This document shows positions 31,491 to 44,602 of a stretch of 64,000 bases of DNA, one piece after another. This stretch comes from Hyposmocoma kahamanoa (Eukaryota; Arthropoda; Insecta; Lepidoptera; Cosmopterigidae), in assembly GCF_003589595.1 (NCBI RefSeq), contig NW_020654810.1:20093201-20157200 (forward strand), given 5' to 3'. Position 1 is the first letter of the stretch, and each line of letters opens with the position of its first letter. A program made the position numbers and the translations under genes. The notes below the pieces were generated by a model that was given only the letters and a program-made list of their open reading frames with translations, was not told the DNA's origin and ran no database searches.

Positions 31491-33459
31491 TACTGAGAAT
31501 ATCATGATACTGATAACCTCCACATACAATATTGCGAAATAATTGGTGTTACCAAAAATTTTCGGTTTTCTTATTTATGAATTAGCAGAAAATTTTAAAA
31601 TTATTTGTATAGTAACCGACACGCCTTACGTTATAATTGACCAAAGGCCAGTACAATAATAGGATGAAATATAAATTAAGCTTTGTTTATATTTCCAGAA
31701 CAAGTGTTCAAACATTTACAAGAGCAAACATGTAAACATTTACAACTAAAATAGCCACAAGTACGCAATAGCTCTTTTATATTCTTACAAAAAAAATGTT
31801 TTCTATCTCCGCACTCTAATTGGATTTTTTGTACTAGCCACACCTCGAAGCTATATTCGCTGTCATTATGTTCATCAATCAAACTTATATTGTGTTTTTT
31901 CAGGCGTAGTACATTTATGTATCGACAAACAAAAGTTCCTCGAAGTCTCTATATTTTTATACAAAACATGTACACTAGGTGGGACTTTAAGAAATATTGC
32001 GACACAATTAAATACTATGCAGGAAGTCTCCTCTTTATTACACGAGATCCATATAAAGTTCGAGACTAAAGAAAAAAAATAGTTCCATATTTGGTTAACG
32101 ATTGCCTTCAAATCAATGAGAGCTGTGATGTAATCTCGATGATGTACGAGTACAATTAGCTACTGGAACATAATACGCAGAGTCTCGTTATGGTATGACA
32201 TCATGCGCGGACGCATAAGGTTGTCACTTGCCCGAATTTCGATGAATTTAAAACGTTTATTACAATGTAATATATCGAACAATTGTCTTAATTATTTTGT
32301 AGGAGAAAGAAAATATAAAATATTTCAATCCAATGAATACTTTAAAATATGCATGCAAGGGTCTATTTTTCTAGACAGCGGAGTTTCTGTTTTCAATTGT
32401 TGTCTAGCGGTTAATGGAAAAGTTCCGAGTTCTACTACTCGTGAGATTTTTTTTAGGATGTTAAATCTAGGGTCGGCAGACTAAAGCACATAAGTCAAAA
32501 TCCAACATCATTCATTTAAATTAATACACCTTCCGGCACATAAGTCAAATTCATTTGTTACTTCATAAATTTCTAACTTTATTGTAGAGGTTATTTAACT
32601 TCCAACACTGTTAAGACAACAGATTCCGGACTTAACGCTGTGTGCAGTAGACATATGCAACAGCATCATGGCCAGCCCCTTGTCTAAGGTGGCCAGGATG
32701 TTGTATACCGTTGCGAAATTGGCAATACCTAGATTATAATATCTCAGTATTGCCCCTATGAGGGTGGCATATCTACAAAGATAAAACCCTCTTAAAAAAA
32801 ACTGCCAACACGAAAAGCAACACAAAAAAATATATAATTATATATTAACAAATGAAGCAGTTTTTTGACTTAAGTGCTTTAGTCCGCCGACTCTAGAAAT
32901 TTTCCTGAGTGCCTTCAATTTCTGGGGTTCTCAGTTTATGACTTTTGGGGTGTACGAAAGAAGCTTCCCCGCAGATACCAATCATTTCCTGTACATCCTG
33001 GCACAACCTGGACAACAATTGCGCAAGTACCTTCCTTACGCCTATTGGCAAATCCTTTCAGCACGATAGCATATTAATATATGCCATCGACACGACAAGA
33101 AGAAGAAGCAAGGTAATTATTAAAAAGCTTTGAGAACCTATTCCGAAACGAAGATTTCTTCTTAAAGTGGCACAAATTATTTTAAATAGCACAACCCTAA
33201 CACGACGCCCAACAAATCTAACAATAGGGCGCGCGTGCGCAAGATTTACTACGCTTTGATATGTCCGCCTAGAGATCGAACGTGGTTTCCTATGACATAG
33301 TATCGTAGATAAACACTGAACAGATAAAGACGTTCATATTGAACCGGAATCGATTGTCATTTACAAGTTATGTGTATACGCAGCAGTTTGTTTGGATGAG
33401 TTTATGTGTAAGGGAAAACATAAATAAAATATTGTATTATGAGACTATTTACATATTTT
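31491..33459. other. Unassigned, some coding-like frames
   Basis: A minus frame at 32595-32825 (YATLIGAILRYYNLGIANFA and LDKGLAMMLLHMSTAHSV) and broken minus frames at 31676-32111 look somewhat protein-like but match no family known to me. They could be an eroded transposon or pseudogene. Confidence 0.3.
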
Positions 33460-33618
33460 TTGACGAACAAGTCGTACGCCTGGTGGTAAGCGACACGCCT
33501 GTCCATAATAGTTGCAACGCTATTCAGAGCTTTAAACCACAAACATCTGAGGGGAACTGCCTCTGCATCCGTCACCCTGAGACATACGTTGACAAGTCCA
33601 ATGTGCCTGTAACTTCAC
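33460..33618 (-). repeat. SINE-A copy, 3' half
   Basis: Reverse copy from GACGAACAAGTCGTACG to TAACTTCACCAGCA. The 5' half is absent. Confidence 0.75.
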
Positions 33619-36183
33619 CAGCATATAATCTCGTATACATGTATCTTGTATAGTATACTATTATCTCGACACATGTCCCGCGGTGGCTGGCACCACTTAT
33701 ATAGGTTCAATTCCTGGTAAGATTAATTTAGGAAACAATTTTTTAAATTGTTTATGGCAGCACCGTGTTATGAGCTGTAACCGCCAATAAGTTTAGTTAC
33801 TTTCTTACACATGACTATACAGAAAATTCGCTAGTTTGAAACTAGTGAATGGTGTGATTGTCCAGTATGTTATTCATGATGAGTGTTTTACGCGGTATCT
33901 TATGAAATTCGTCACAATCTTTTAAAATATTCATTACATCATAGGGCTTATTTCCTAAATTCATTTTCGGAAAATGTTAATAAACATTTCAAACTGCATC
34001 TACCATTCATACAGTATCAACTAATATATTTCCCACTGCCTGACTAGAATCTCCTCTGAAGACGAAGGATTTTCTTCAATGTAGACGTTATAACCCAGGC
34101 ATGTGACCAGTCTCAAGCGTCACATAGTGGTTCCTCAAATAAACAGCATAATTACTTTTTTTTTTAAACACGCAGTGTGCCCGACGCCATTCAGCCTCCT
34201 ATTGTGTGAAGTATTGTAATGTTAACATGGTGCGTAATAGAACGAAACGTAATTATAGCAAAGCAATTCGTAGTTTGTGTGAGGGCGAGCGACAATGGCC
34301 TGGCGGTAATGATTATGGGGTATTCGCATTTCTACTGTTGCTTTGAATCCGTTTTGGACGTGGAGTTTTGAGTTTCTATTCAATTTTGGCTTGATTTCGA
34401 TTTAGGTTCGTACGTGCTGATTTGATAAAGTGTAAGAAAGCAATAAAACTTATTAACGACGACTTTATTGTGGAGCCGAAGTTACAATATTTCGAGCACC
34501 GCAGAAAACTTTTCCGTTTAGTTCCACATTCAGTGTCTCTCCTTCGGTCGACTAGAAAGTCCGGAACGCTCCTCATGTCGGTGATATACCAACCACACAT
34601 ATGAAGGAATGCAACGCTACCGGCAACTGAGTTTTTTTCCAAAAGTAGAATTTAGAGCTATTCGAGGTTAAGTGAAGGCTTTTTTAAAGACAAACGCGTG
34701 CACGATCAGCGTGTATCTATTATAAATTAAAAACATAGATATCGTATACAGCATTGGCTAAAGAACTATATGGACACATAATTTCAATTGACTTAAGAAA
34801 TTTATTGTGCAACTTAATAATAGATATTGAAGGGAAAATATTTTAAAATTTACAATATCAAATATACGAAGTGTTGCACCACTCGAAAGAAGTACAGAAG
34901 AATAACACCATGACAACGTAACGCATTCGAATTAGCTTTGTTAGTTCTTATTGCTATACAGGAAGTCTTGTTATTGTTTGACGACTTCCGTGGTCGAGTG
35001 GCTTGCACACCGGTATTTATGGTGTCGCCATCTCCGAGGTCCCGGGTTAGATCCTCGGCCGGGTTAAAGTAGAGAAACTAGATTTTCTATCTCATTACTT
35101 AATGTTACTGTGTTGTTGTTTCCGATCAAAGCAACGTATGTTCACTAAGTAAGACTAATAACAACAAAATTGTCGACATTTTGTACGAAACAACAACAAC
35201 CACTTAAAACAATTACTTTTAAAACTGTAATAGTTAACATTTTTAGAGTTGATCGTCGTAAAGCTACCAGGCGAGCAGAAGTCAGAGGTAATGGGAATAA
35301 ACTCCGAATATGTATAGTAAGTGGTAGTCACAATGATGAAACATTGAGTAGTGAATAATGGAATAGTGATTCCACTGTAATCTGACCACTTTCTATCGCT
35401 TTCGACACATTACTTTAGACTGGTCATTTGGTTTTCAATTACTATTGCCTGAATCGAAAGATAGGAAAAGAATGGACCATGTTCACATCAAGGTAAGTGG
35501 TATAAACGAATGCTATTCAATGGAATGTCTTACTTATTGTTAGGAATAAGGAAGTGTTTCAAACGTTGGCACGTATTAATTATAACTACGTCAATAACTT
35601 ATCGTTTGAACGTAATAGTTAAATAGTATCAATGTCATGTTATTCCCGATCATGACTAAGGTCATCCAAACTTCACGTGTGTTGTAGAAAAATGTTATAA
35701 TCTAGACAGTCGTGACCAAGACATTTGTAAAGAGCCCGAAATTCATATATTCCGAAAACCTCAGCAGGAGTGAAAACCTTGTAAAAGGGTTCGACCAGGG
35801 AAGTATGTTTTAAAAGGCCTATGTCAAAAGGTCGAGTTTTATAGATTAACGAGGTATGGTTTATTACCTTTCTTAGATTTTCTATATTTTAATTTTTATG
35901 TATATACACCAGAAAACGACATAATTTACATAACATATTCACGGTTAACTTAATAATTGACTCCACCTGCTGGTAAACAACTAACTAATAGCGGTTTGCG
36001 ATCGGGGTTGCAGGTCTGACAGGCCGGTCCCATTAACTAGAAAGTAGAACCGAGTAACACCAGTACACTTGTCCCTTGAATAGTGCTGTTATGTTGTACT
36101 GTCGATATTCTGAGACACAGAAATAGCTTTTTTGTAACATCGAAATAATAAGCTCGCACATGACTTTTTTCAACGAAATTTTA
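33619..36183. other. Unassigned, one SINE-C
   Basis: Apart from the SINE-C at 34978 no feature is supported. A 60-codon plus frame at 34422-34604 is unassigned. Confidence 0.5.
34978..35160 (+). repeat. SINE-C copy, internally deleted
   Basis: Head TGACGACTTCCGTGGTCGAGTGGC. The GGTTCGATC box is altered to GGTTAGATCC. The GTCTAGGTGTTTGTGG block of the body is missing. Confidence 0.8.
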
Positions 36184-36467
36184 GTTGCAGTAGGACTCCT
36201 TGTGAGAGTTTATCGAGGGAAATACTGCCACCTTACCTATTTCTGCTGCCAGTTACTGTGTTTCGGTTTTGAAGGGTAAGAGTGCCGGTGAAATTACAAG
36301 CACAGAGGAGTTGTTAACTTATGTCCCAGGGTGACAGGCGCAGTCACAGTGTACCCAAGTCTTTGCGTTTTAAAGCTCTGAATGGCACTGCAACTGCTAT
36401 GGACAGGCGTGTCGCTTAACACCAGGCGCACGATGGGTTCGTCGTATCATTTGGTGTTATAAAAAAA
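36184..36467 (+). repeat. SINE-A copy, near full length
   Basis: Plus-sense copy from AGTTGCAGTAGGACTCC to CATTTGGTGTTATAAAAAAA, with all blocks in order. Confidence 0.8.
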
Positions 36468-36830
36468 TGTTATTGTAATTGCGAATTTTATTATTAAAAA
36501 TCGAGACAGGCAGAAAGTATTTAATTATACATACTTCAAGTAATATACAACAGAAATACTATAAAGATAACTGTTTTTAGTCATATATTTTGTTTTCTGT
36601 TTCGTAGGAGTGGTGATTTGTATTTAACAGTATAATAACCAACATGATCGAACACTATACACCACTAACTGTCGAGATAAAGCCGACATTATACAATTAT
36701 GACCATTTGATTGGTAACATGTGATAATTGGTTATGGAGGAACTAAATCGGCCCAATTAAGGACATGTCGTTATGAAAGCTTTCGATTCCTGTTTAATGC
36801 AAAGATTTAATGGGTGAGAGAAAAATATAG

Positions 36831-37031
36831 GAATATACCCTGAGGGTCGAGCGGTTGGAGTCTCGCCGCAACGTGAACTTTAATTCGTTTGTGGTGAGAA
36901 TACCGACCGAACATCTTTCGACCTTCATGAAAGAGGAATTTTGGCCGAAGGGTGTCATATATCGGCGATTCCGCGGCCGGTTACCTGACACCAGATTGCG
37001 CCACACGTCGCCGATAAGGGAAATCGTGTAG
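36831..37031 (+). pseudogene. LINE ORF1 C-terminal fragment
   Basis: The plus frame reads ERLESRRNVNFNSFVVRI and then FMKEEFWPKGVIYRRFRGRL before a stop at 37029-37031. The FVVR.P....FW..G...RRFRG pattern is that of ORF1 proteins of moth CR1-like LINEs. Confidence 0.6.
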
Positions 37032-37317
37032 ATTAGTTTTTATTATTATATTGTATGTATGTTTGTTTTAAGGTATATATAATATAGGTGTATTTTGTTT
37101 TTATATTGTTATGTATGTTAGTCTATAAGGTATGTGTACATGGGTCTTTGTTACCTGATATAAATAAATAAATAAAATAAAAATAAATAAATAACAAAAA
37201 AAAAACAAAGTAAATTAAATTGGCAAATGATTTAGGTACAGAACTGGAACAAAAATTCAACTTGCTTTTATTGAGCTTGACTAAATGACAAAAATTCAAA
37301 ATGTTTTTATTGGATTG

Positions 37318-37640
37318 AACGGAGCGAGCTATGCTCGGCATTTCTCTACGTGATCGAATCAGAAAGCAGGAGATCCATAGAAGAATGAGAGTCACCGACA
37401 TAGCTCAAAGAATTAGCAAGTTTAAGTGGCAGTGAGTAAGGCACATAGCAAGCAGAACTGGCATAGCAAGCAACACGAACTGGAAGGCGTCCAGTGGGAC
37501 GATCCCCTACTAGATGGATGGTTGATCTGGTAAGGGCGGCGGGTAACGGCGGGTCTGGAAATCATTGGGGGAGGCCTATGTTCAGCAGTGGACGTTTTCC
37601 GGCTGAGATGATGATGATGATGATGATGACGACCAATGTT
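37318..37640 (+). pseudogene. RTE-type LINE 3' end, decayed
   Basis: The plus strand encodes RAMLGISLRDRIRKQEI, then RVTDIAQRISKFKWQ, and after several stops GEAYVQQWTFSG, ending in ATG repeats (37615-37632). This order is that of the C-terminus of RTE-like LINEs common in Lepidoptera. At least three in-frame stops show it is inactive. Confidence 0.8.
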
Positions 37641-37790
37641 GGAAATTAACTTTTATAAATTGGTTCTAGCCTGGGTGTTTGGGAAGTATGGATTCCGTTA
37701 CTTCGGTACTCATAGTACAGGGAATTCTCTAGTTTGAGACCTGGGTCTCAGTCTATTTATTTATTTATTTATAAAGGACATCCAACAGCA

Positions 37791-37860
37791 TACATTGTAA
37801 AACTTAAAAACTAATTTACATATTTTATTTACATTGTAAAACTTAAAAACTAATTTACAT
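37791..37860. repeat. Tandem duplication, two 31-bp units
   Basis: TACATTGTAAAACTTAAAAACTAATTTACAT occurs at 37791-37821 and exactly again at 37830-37860, period 39. A TTTA microsatellite lies just upstream (37754-37771). Confidence 0.8.
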
Positions 37861-38067
37861 GAGCAATAAGTGTTGCCAATTATAGGATATCACTGAAAAA
37901 ATGGCATGACCTGACATAGTGAGTTTAGAGTTGATTGAATGCTGAATAATAAATTTAAAAGAAAAAGAAAAAAAAATAGTAATAATAATATTTGTAAAAA
38001 TTGCAGCAAAATACATTCCAAATTAAAAATGAAAATGATGGTAAATAACAAATAGTACAAAGTAACA

Positions 38068-38335
38068 TATATTTTTTTTTTAATTTACAGTATAACAATT
38101 ATTACAAAAAATTAGGTAGCAGCTAAGGTGGACAAATTGCTCTTCTAATATGCCGTTTAAACGAATGCTTAGTATTCGCGAAAATGTCAATTGTACTGAA
38201 AGACTTGTTGTACGTTGTTGTAAGGCGTGAGACGATCTCGTTCTGGCCATAGTGCGTACGATTTGGTGGAACGTAAAAAACTTTATGAAGTTGATAACAA
38301 GGTTGACGATGGGACACAACAAGACGAAACAATCT
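38068..38335 (-). pseudogene. LINE 3' end with poly(A)
   Basis: The minus frame has VPPNRTHYGQNEIVSRLTT, then SFSTIDIFANTKHSFKRHIR, like the end of jockey/CR1 polymerases. About 60 bp of 3' UTR and an A10 tail (T run at 38070-38081) follow. Confidence 0.6.
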
Positions 38336-39969
38336 CTGTTTCGTCTGGTAATTTAAATCATCTCAGTTGTGGGTCAATACTATTTGGTGTTCTGCTAAAA
38401 GTTAAGAGTAGTGGATTGTCAAAGGCTAGCCATGGGGCTACTATTCAACTGCCATTGCAAGTATTTTGGTATTTCTGCTCCTCAATGGCAAGCCACGTCG
38501 ATGGCGTTGTTTGAAGACTACGTTTCTGATTAAACGAGATCAAAATCTGTATTTTCATGTTAGTTTCAGTAAGGCAACATCGATCGTTAGTGATTGAATG
38601 AATGAATGCCATCACTGCCATTCCACTGTCTATTGAGACTCAACTGCCATAGTAACTAGATTTTGGCTAAATAGAAAATATTATTTATAATTGCAATATA
38701 ATCTCAAGATAATTTGCGAAATTTGGGCCCCAGGTAAGTAGTATAATTGTCTGGCACAGTATTATTATTATTTGCTGTGTACAGTACTTCAGTCATTTCA
38801 GTTCACGGGCAGTGAAATTTTTAAAGAAAAATAAAACATTAGCGTAAAATTTAATATCAGCATTATGATAGTACAGGGTATCCCGATCCAGGATATAACA
38901 ACAAAAAACCAACTACAGGCTTTACAGTGCTATTTTCCAGTGCTTTCTATATAGTTGTCGCCTACTGCTTCTCCATAGAGAAGTATACAAATTTGCCCAG
39001 ATAGATGTCTACGAAGCGTTCCGGGCGCGGGAATATTAGTACACCACCATCCGTTTCAGTGTGGCAGGGTTCATATGAACTCGTACATTACAAAAATTCT
39101 CGCGCCCGGAACGTTTCCGCGGCCGCCTCTGTGTAGCCAGATGCTTATTTGAATACTATAATAGCTTTATTTACATTTGTTTTACTTGTATTGTATTAGA
39201 TTAAGTTATATTGAAATAAATTAATCTTTATCTTTATACAATGTACTGACAAAATTGTATTATTTACGTTGAACATTTTATATTGAATCAATATAAGCAC
39301 AAGGGCACAAAAAAATGGCATTTGTGTGCGGTACTATGAGTATTTATGTACTGTCCATATATATATATATAATGGATATCTAATTTATTGACTATTAATG
39401 TAAAAAGATCTCTCAAAAGTTCAAAGCATATTACATTGCATGGTAACATATTGCTATCAACAAAAGCAATTCAACTTTTTGCTACAAGCGGAATTCATTC
39501 ATCGAAATTTTATAAAAAGGAAACAATACAACCAAAAATATCTTATAAGAGTTCATTGCCCTGCCACGTGGCCTATCTGCCGGTGCGTCTGTAAACAAGC
39601 AGTTTACATTATACGGATTAATAAACATCGGGCAGGAAACCCTCGAGAGGTTAAATATAGGGTGTGCGCAGACGCAACGGCGGCGCGGGCGCTTGCGCAA
39701 ATGTTTACTACGTGGACACGGATTATGGTTAAATTAAGTGTATTGTTTCTGTTACTAAGTCTACAAATGGCTTAAGTTACTTTGGTTTGGTTTATATTAT
39801 GATTAAAATACAATGCAGGTGCAAAGGAGGTCGTATAGTCGGATAAACGTCGTATGAAATAAAGTAATATGTCAAAAATAAGGCCATATAATTCGCACCC
39901 TTAGGCTGCTAACAAATTGACTGCATGTTTGCCGTTAATTCGTGAAGTCGTAATCAGCTTCTTCTTGTT
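38336..39969. other. Mostly unassigned
   Basis: Holds the inverted repeat at 39018 and a GC-rich patch at 39660-39715, whose GCGCAAATGTTTACTACG resembles GCGCAAGATTTACTACG at 33238, suggesting a dispersed repeat. TA repeats lie at 39357-39372. Confidence 0.45.
39018..39112. repeat. Inverted repeat, GC-rich arms
   Basis: GTTCCGGGCGCGGGAAT (39018-39034) and ATTCTCGCGCCCGGAAC (39096-39112) pair at 16 of 17 positions across a 61-bp loop. It may be a short MITE. Confidence 0.5.
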
Positions 39970-40245
39970 TAAGTAGCAGTAGAGCTCCTTGTTAAAGAGT
40001 TCGTCCAGAGAAGTTACTTCTGCCGCTTAGCAGTAATGTGAGCATTACTGCGTCCGTTTTTTGAAGGGTGATGGTGAAATTACAGGCATGGAACATGTCA
40101 ACTTACGTCTCAGGATGACAGGCGCAGTGTCCCTTAGATCCTTGTGATTAAAAGCTTTGAGTGGCACTGCAACTGTTATGAGAAGCTTGTCGCTTACCAC
40201 CAGGCGCACAACCTGTTCGTCCGGTCACTCCGGTATCATAAATAA
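39970..40245 (+). repeat. SINE-A copy, near full length
   Basis: Plus-sense copy from AAGTAGCAGTAGAGCTCC to CGGTATCATAAATAAA. Confidence 0.8.
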
Positions 40246-40320
40246 ATTAACTATAGTCAGCCTACTCCGATATTTGGTTATAACTCATAATGTAGAAGAC
40301 CGTTAAGTTAATTCTGTATA

Positions 40321-40442
40321 ATACACCCAAGCAAACGAGAGAAATAAATGAAGGCCATACAAATATTTCTCCCGGCCCGGGAATTGAACCCAGGACCTCT
40401 GCGTCTGCCAACCAGCATGGTAACCATTCGGCCACGGTGCCA
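40321..40442 (-). repeat. SINE-B copy, shortened
   Basis: The head reads GGCACCGTGGCCGAATGG. The B box is altered to GGTTCAATTCC. The body stops near CTTGGGTGTAT. Confidence 0.8.
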
Positions 40443-41749
40443 GTTATATAAACATGAGTATTAGACGTTTCAAATAAACTTAACTAATATACTTATTTGC
40501 ATCAAATAAACACTCTATTAACTTTGACTTGCCTTGTTAGACGCAAATAAAAACGGCTTAGTATCGGAAGCCATAAAAGTGCGATAACAAGCAAACAAGG
40601 CTTACCATATAAGACGATTATCTCGTAATTACCTGAAAGCAATAAAAGAAAACTTATTAGACGTTTTGCTCATAATCTTATGAAAACATAGCGGAAGTAA
40701 TAATAATAAATTGATACAAAATTTAAAAAAAATCTTCCCAATTAAAACTTCCTGTTTTTCGAAGTTGATTTTGCTGTTCCTTCAAACACTATAGTAACAC
40801 GGTTATAGCTGTGTCAGAAGAGGTGTACATTGCCCACCTTAAAACATTTTTAACATCGTGTATAAATACTGCATATGGAGAAATCCTACAAAAGCAGGAA
40901 ACATTGCTATAAGTATATAGGCTTATTCATACTAGCTATTTTATTGTTTTGTTATGAAATTGTAGGAAGTGCTCGTTAAGCGACACTTTCTATAGCATTA
41001 TTTGATGTATGTCAATGGGCTAAAACGAAGACTGGTACCACATAGAAACTAATATATAAATAATATTACTCATAAATATCTGCGTTCTATTTACTAATAT
41101 GTTTATACGTTGGACAATTTCAAATTTGCCATACATTGGAAAAGCAGGTTAAGGCTCATATATCCTATACACTTGTCCACATATATGCTCAAAAAAGGTT
41201 AAGGTGGGTACTATTACACACACACACACACACAACAAAATTGCACTGAGAATCAACTCCAAGTGAGACCACCCCGAAAATTCAGACATAAACCTTTTTA
41301 GTAATTGGCTCTAATTTGAAATGTACCCCGCAATCTGTGATGTCTAAAGTGGCAAAACAACCAAATCATGCTAACAATTTCTCGTTCTATACAAACTGAA
41401 GTAACGAAACTGTCTCTATGTTAAAAAAAACCACCGCATTTTCTTTACAAAGATACATCCCCGGTCTCTTCCGGTCGTTAACCTTCTCGACTACCCTCAA
41501 CACTGTCTGCATTCAAGAGCCTGCACAAAGTCTTCGAGAGTGCTTACGAAAAAGTACGTACGGTTTTTCCAGAGGCATCTGCATTTTTCGCGCATGGTCG
41601 TGCTTGAACATTGCAATAAACACATAGGTCTTATGTGACGTTGACAATTATGTATCAAGTTACATAGAACTGTGAATTTGACCTTCTAGATAGATAATGA
41701 ACTCGGTCTGTTGCTTGTAATTAATTATTCAAATTTTATTACAATTTAG
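40443..41749. other. Unassigned AT-rich DNA
   Basis: Only the CA microsatellite at 41215 is notable. Confidence 0.5.
41215..41234. repeat. CA microsatellite
   Basis: About ten CA units in otherwise unremarkable AT-rich DNA. Confidence 0.85.
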
Positions 41750-41955
41750 TTGCCAGGTTTTCGCGATTGGAACGACACATTGGAAATGAAGCTATTTTTT
41801 CGGTTTGCAACCGTGACCCTGCGACTTGAAAAAATGACAGTGTCCCTCACTTTACGATTTAAATCTCTGAGTGGCACTGTTATGTGTCATGTCGCTGTCG
41901 CTTACCACCAGACGCACGACTTATTCGTCTCGTCACTTTGTATCATAAAAAATAC
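41750..41955 (+). repeat. SINE-A copy, diverged
   Basis: The second half is clear (TTTAAATCTCTGAGTGGCACTG and CTTACCACCAGACGCACGAC). The first half from 41750 is too altered to align with certainty. Confidence 0.55.
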
Positions 41956-42349
41956 TAACAATATTTGTAGTGATGTCTTCAAAACTATTTTACGAAGTCT
42001 GACATTGCGGTAGTAAAAAAATTAAAATTTTGCACTATAGAGGGAAATATTTTTTTTAGATTTATACATTTTCAGTTACATATACATTTTATTATTGAAG
42101 TGGCCGCCCTAGTGAATGTAGCAAAGGCAACCCGACTGAATGTCTATTATAAAACCGCCAAGAAAAAGACACCATTCATCCTTTGAAGCAAACAAACCAA
42201 GACATCTCATTTCTCTTCTTGAAACCCGTCCTAATAATAAACTAAAGTAAACCCTGAGTAAAACAAACCAAAATGTGTAATATCAATAACAGAAGTAATT
42301 TACAACTTCTACTTTATTGAGACTTTATAATAATAACTAATCAAAAATT

Positions 42350-42575
42350 GATGTACTTCGTGGTCGAGTGGCTTGGCGTGGATTTAGTGGTGTCGCCATC
42401 TCTGAGGTCCCGGGTTCGATCTTAGACGGGTCAATGTAGAAAACTAACTTTTCTAATATGTTGTCTCGGGTCTAGGTGTTTGTGGTACCGTCATAGTTGC
42501 GGATCCTCCATAATACAAATGCTTTATGATTAGAGAAACGTATGTGATGTTGTCTAATACTTATTTATTCATGTT
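42350..42575 (+). repeat. SINE-C copy
   Basis: Head GTACTTCGTGGTCGAGTGGC, B box GGTTCGATC and a full body ending ATGTGATGTTGTCTAATAC. A few bases are lost between the two promoter boxes. Confidence 0.85.
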
Positions 42576-44100
42576 TAAATAGTTAGTACAATTTATTGTA
42601 CATGCATAAATATACCTCGCGTCCATTTCTCATTCGAGTAGTAGGCTAAGCAACAGCCTTCCACTTGCTACGATCCTAATTGACATCTTTCGCTTCATCA
42701 ATGCTGCGTCGAACTGATTATAATTTAACCGCAAAACATTGTTCAATATTAAACTTCTTTTGACACTAACTGTACTCGTATAAGCACGGCAATGTTACCG
42801 TCTTGTGTATGGAGCTTCCGTCCTATTTACACACATATAGCCTACCGACAGTACCGACTAATGAATTCACTGTACACGAACCTAATGATATGCACGTCCA
42901 TGCCTGGAGCTATTTTAAAATGCACCTCGTTCAACCAAAACTTACCTTTACTGCATAAGACTTAAAGACATAATGTATGAAAACTGAAATAAGTTTCTGC
43001 TGTAATAAAATCTTAAGAAATGTGTTATGGAAAGTAACCTCAAAGTACTAAGCTATAAAATTGAAAATTGCAATATAGATGCAAGTACAGCAGTCGCGTA
43101 GCTACAAGTAGTTTATTATGGTGCTTTTGATTGAAATGTATGTACAGTCACGTGCACAATAAGTATATGAAATTATAATCCAATTTTTAAAATCATTGAA
43201 TGTTTTGCAAAAATATAACGTCTAATCTAGTTATAATAGTCTGGGAAAAATTTCATGAATAAAATGTTATATAATGTCGACAAACGTTTCCGGAGATTAT
43301 TAGAGCACGTGACTGTATCAAAATGCTTTGAAAAGATGAATATTTCCTTTCGGACTGTTGGTTCCACTCTACTGGAGTTGGGTCCAGTAGGATTTTCAAG
43401 TGCTCATGTCCCCACTTAGATGGTGGAACCAACGTTCTTAGTTTTGACGAGTAAACTTTTAGGTTCGTGACCCAATTACCAGGTTTTAACAAAATCTCTA
43501 ACGAAAAATAAATGATAAAAGAAATTGGACAATGTCAAACAACTTTGATTATTATGCACTACCAATTACTAAAATAAGCTTGAATTAAATTAGAATGCGT
43601 TTAACTTTGAAGTGGTGAACACTTATTTCGAACATTTTTTGTAAGCAAAACTTTATCAGAGATACTATCAACTTATTTTGATTTTTAAAGAGGTAATAAA
43701 GCCATCACATTCTGAGAGCGTTACACAATTTTTTTGAAATAATGTAAATGTGGAGTAAAAACTGTCGAATAAAAAATGCTTTAAAAGGACTTTTTAATCG
43801 TGTAAGAGATCTTTATTGCACATTTCTCAGAATAAGGCACAAAATGTAATTTCAACTTTCTTCAGCAAATTAACACCTACGTAAATAATTTTAACGCTAA
43901 GATCATTCTTAAAACGAGAATTAGGTACATGCCATGAATTTACAATGACAGTTGTTGCTAGCGACGGGACAAACTATTATACAACTTTGTAATGCAAATT
44001 GTTCCCAAAATTTGATCACAAGACGAAGTAGCATTTTGTATAGAAAAATATATTGGTTTCACTGTACTCGGTCACAATTTCTAATCTTATCATAACTTAT
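42576..44100. other. Unassigned AT-rich DNA
   Basis: The minus frame at 43253-43492 has no recognisable motif. An inverted GGTTCCAC...GTGGAACC pair lies at 43360-43432. Confidence 0.5.
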
Positions 44101-44349
44101 GTAGCAGTATAGGTTCTAGTAAATAAGTTAGTTCAGGGAAGTACTGCCACCTTACCTATTTCTGCCGACAAGCAGTAATGTGAGCATTACTGCGTTCCGG
44201 TTTTAAGGGTAAGGGTGCTGGTGAAATTACAGACACATGAAAAAGACTTATTTTTTATTTTTTCTTTATTTTTAAAGCAAAAAGTTACAAACTGACACCC
44301 AATGTGGTTAAAAATACTTAAATAATATAATTACTAACTATTCACAAAA

Positions 44350-44427
44350 GGAAATGAAACTATTTTTCCGGATTTAAGTCGCGTATATTTGTTTTTCCAA
44401 ACAATCCGGAAAAATAGTTTCATTTCC
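44350..44427. repeat. Foldback of Penelope-like termini
   Basis: A perfect 24-bp inverted repeat (GGAAATGAAACTATTTTTCC... at 44350-44373 and 44404-44427) with a 30-bp loop that contains GTCGCGTATATTTG. The arm is the same terminus as at 19.7, 56.85 and 57.03 kb. It lies within the insertion that split a SINE-A copy. Confidence 0.7.
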
Positions 44428-44536
44428 TATGTGTAACAATCGCGAAAACCTATTAACTCGATATATTCAACAACAATTTGGGAAACACTGATCTTTCAAC
44501 ATTTTTTTAAATTCATATTTTTTTGTTTCAAAGTCT

Positions 44537-44537
44537 A

Positions 44538-44577
<40 letters not shown>

Positions 44578-44602
44578 CTATATATATATATATATATTAT
44601 AA
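44537..44602. repeat. TA microsatellite
   Basis: Long alternating AT interrupted by TTAGACT, which pairs with AGTCTAATAT just upstream. The whole block could form a cruciform. Confidence 0.8.

Noticed and set aside
39660..39775. GC-rich patch followed by ATG and a signal-peptide-like stretch
   Set aside because: GCGCAAATGTTTACTACG resembles sequence at 33.24 kb, suggesting a repeat; the frame stops after about 25 codons with no good donor.
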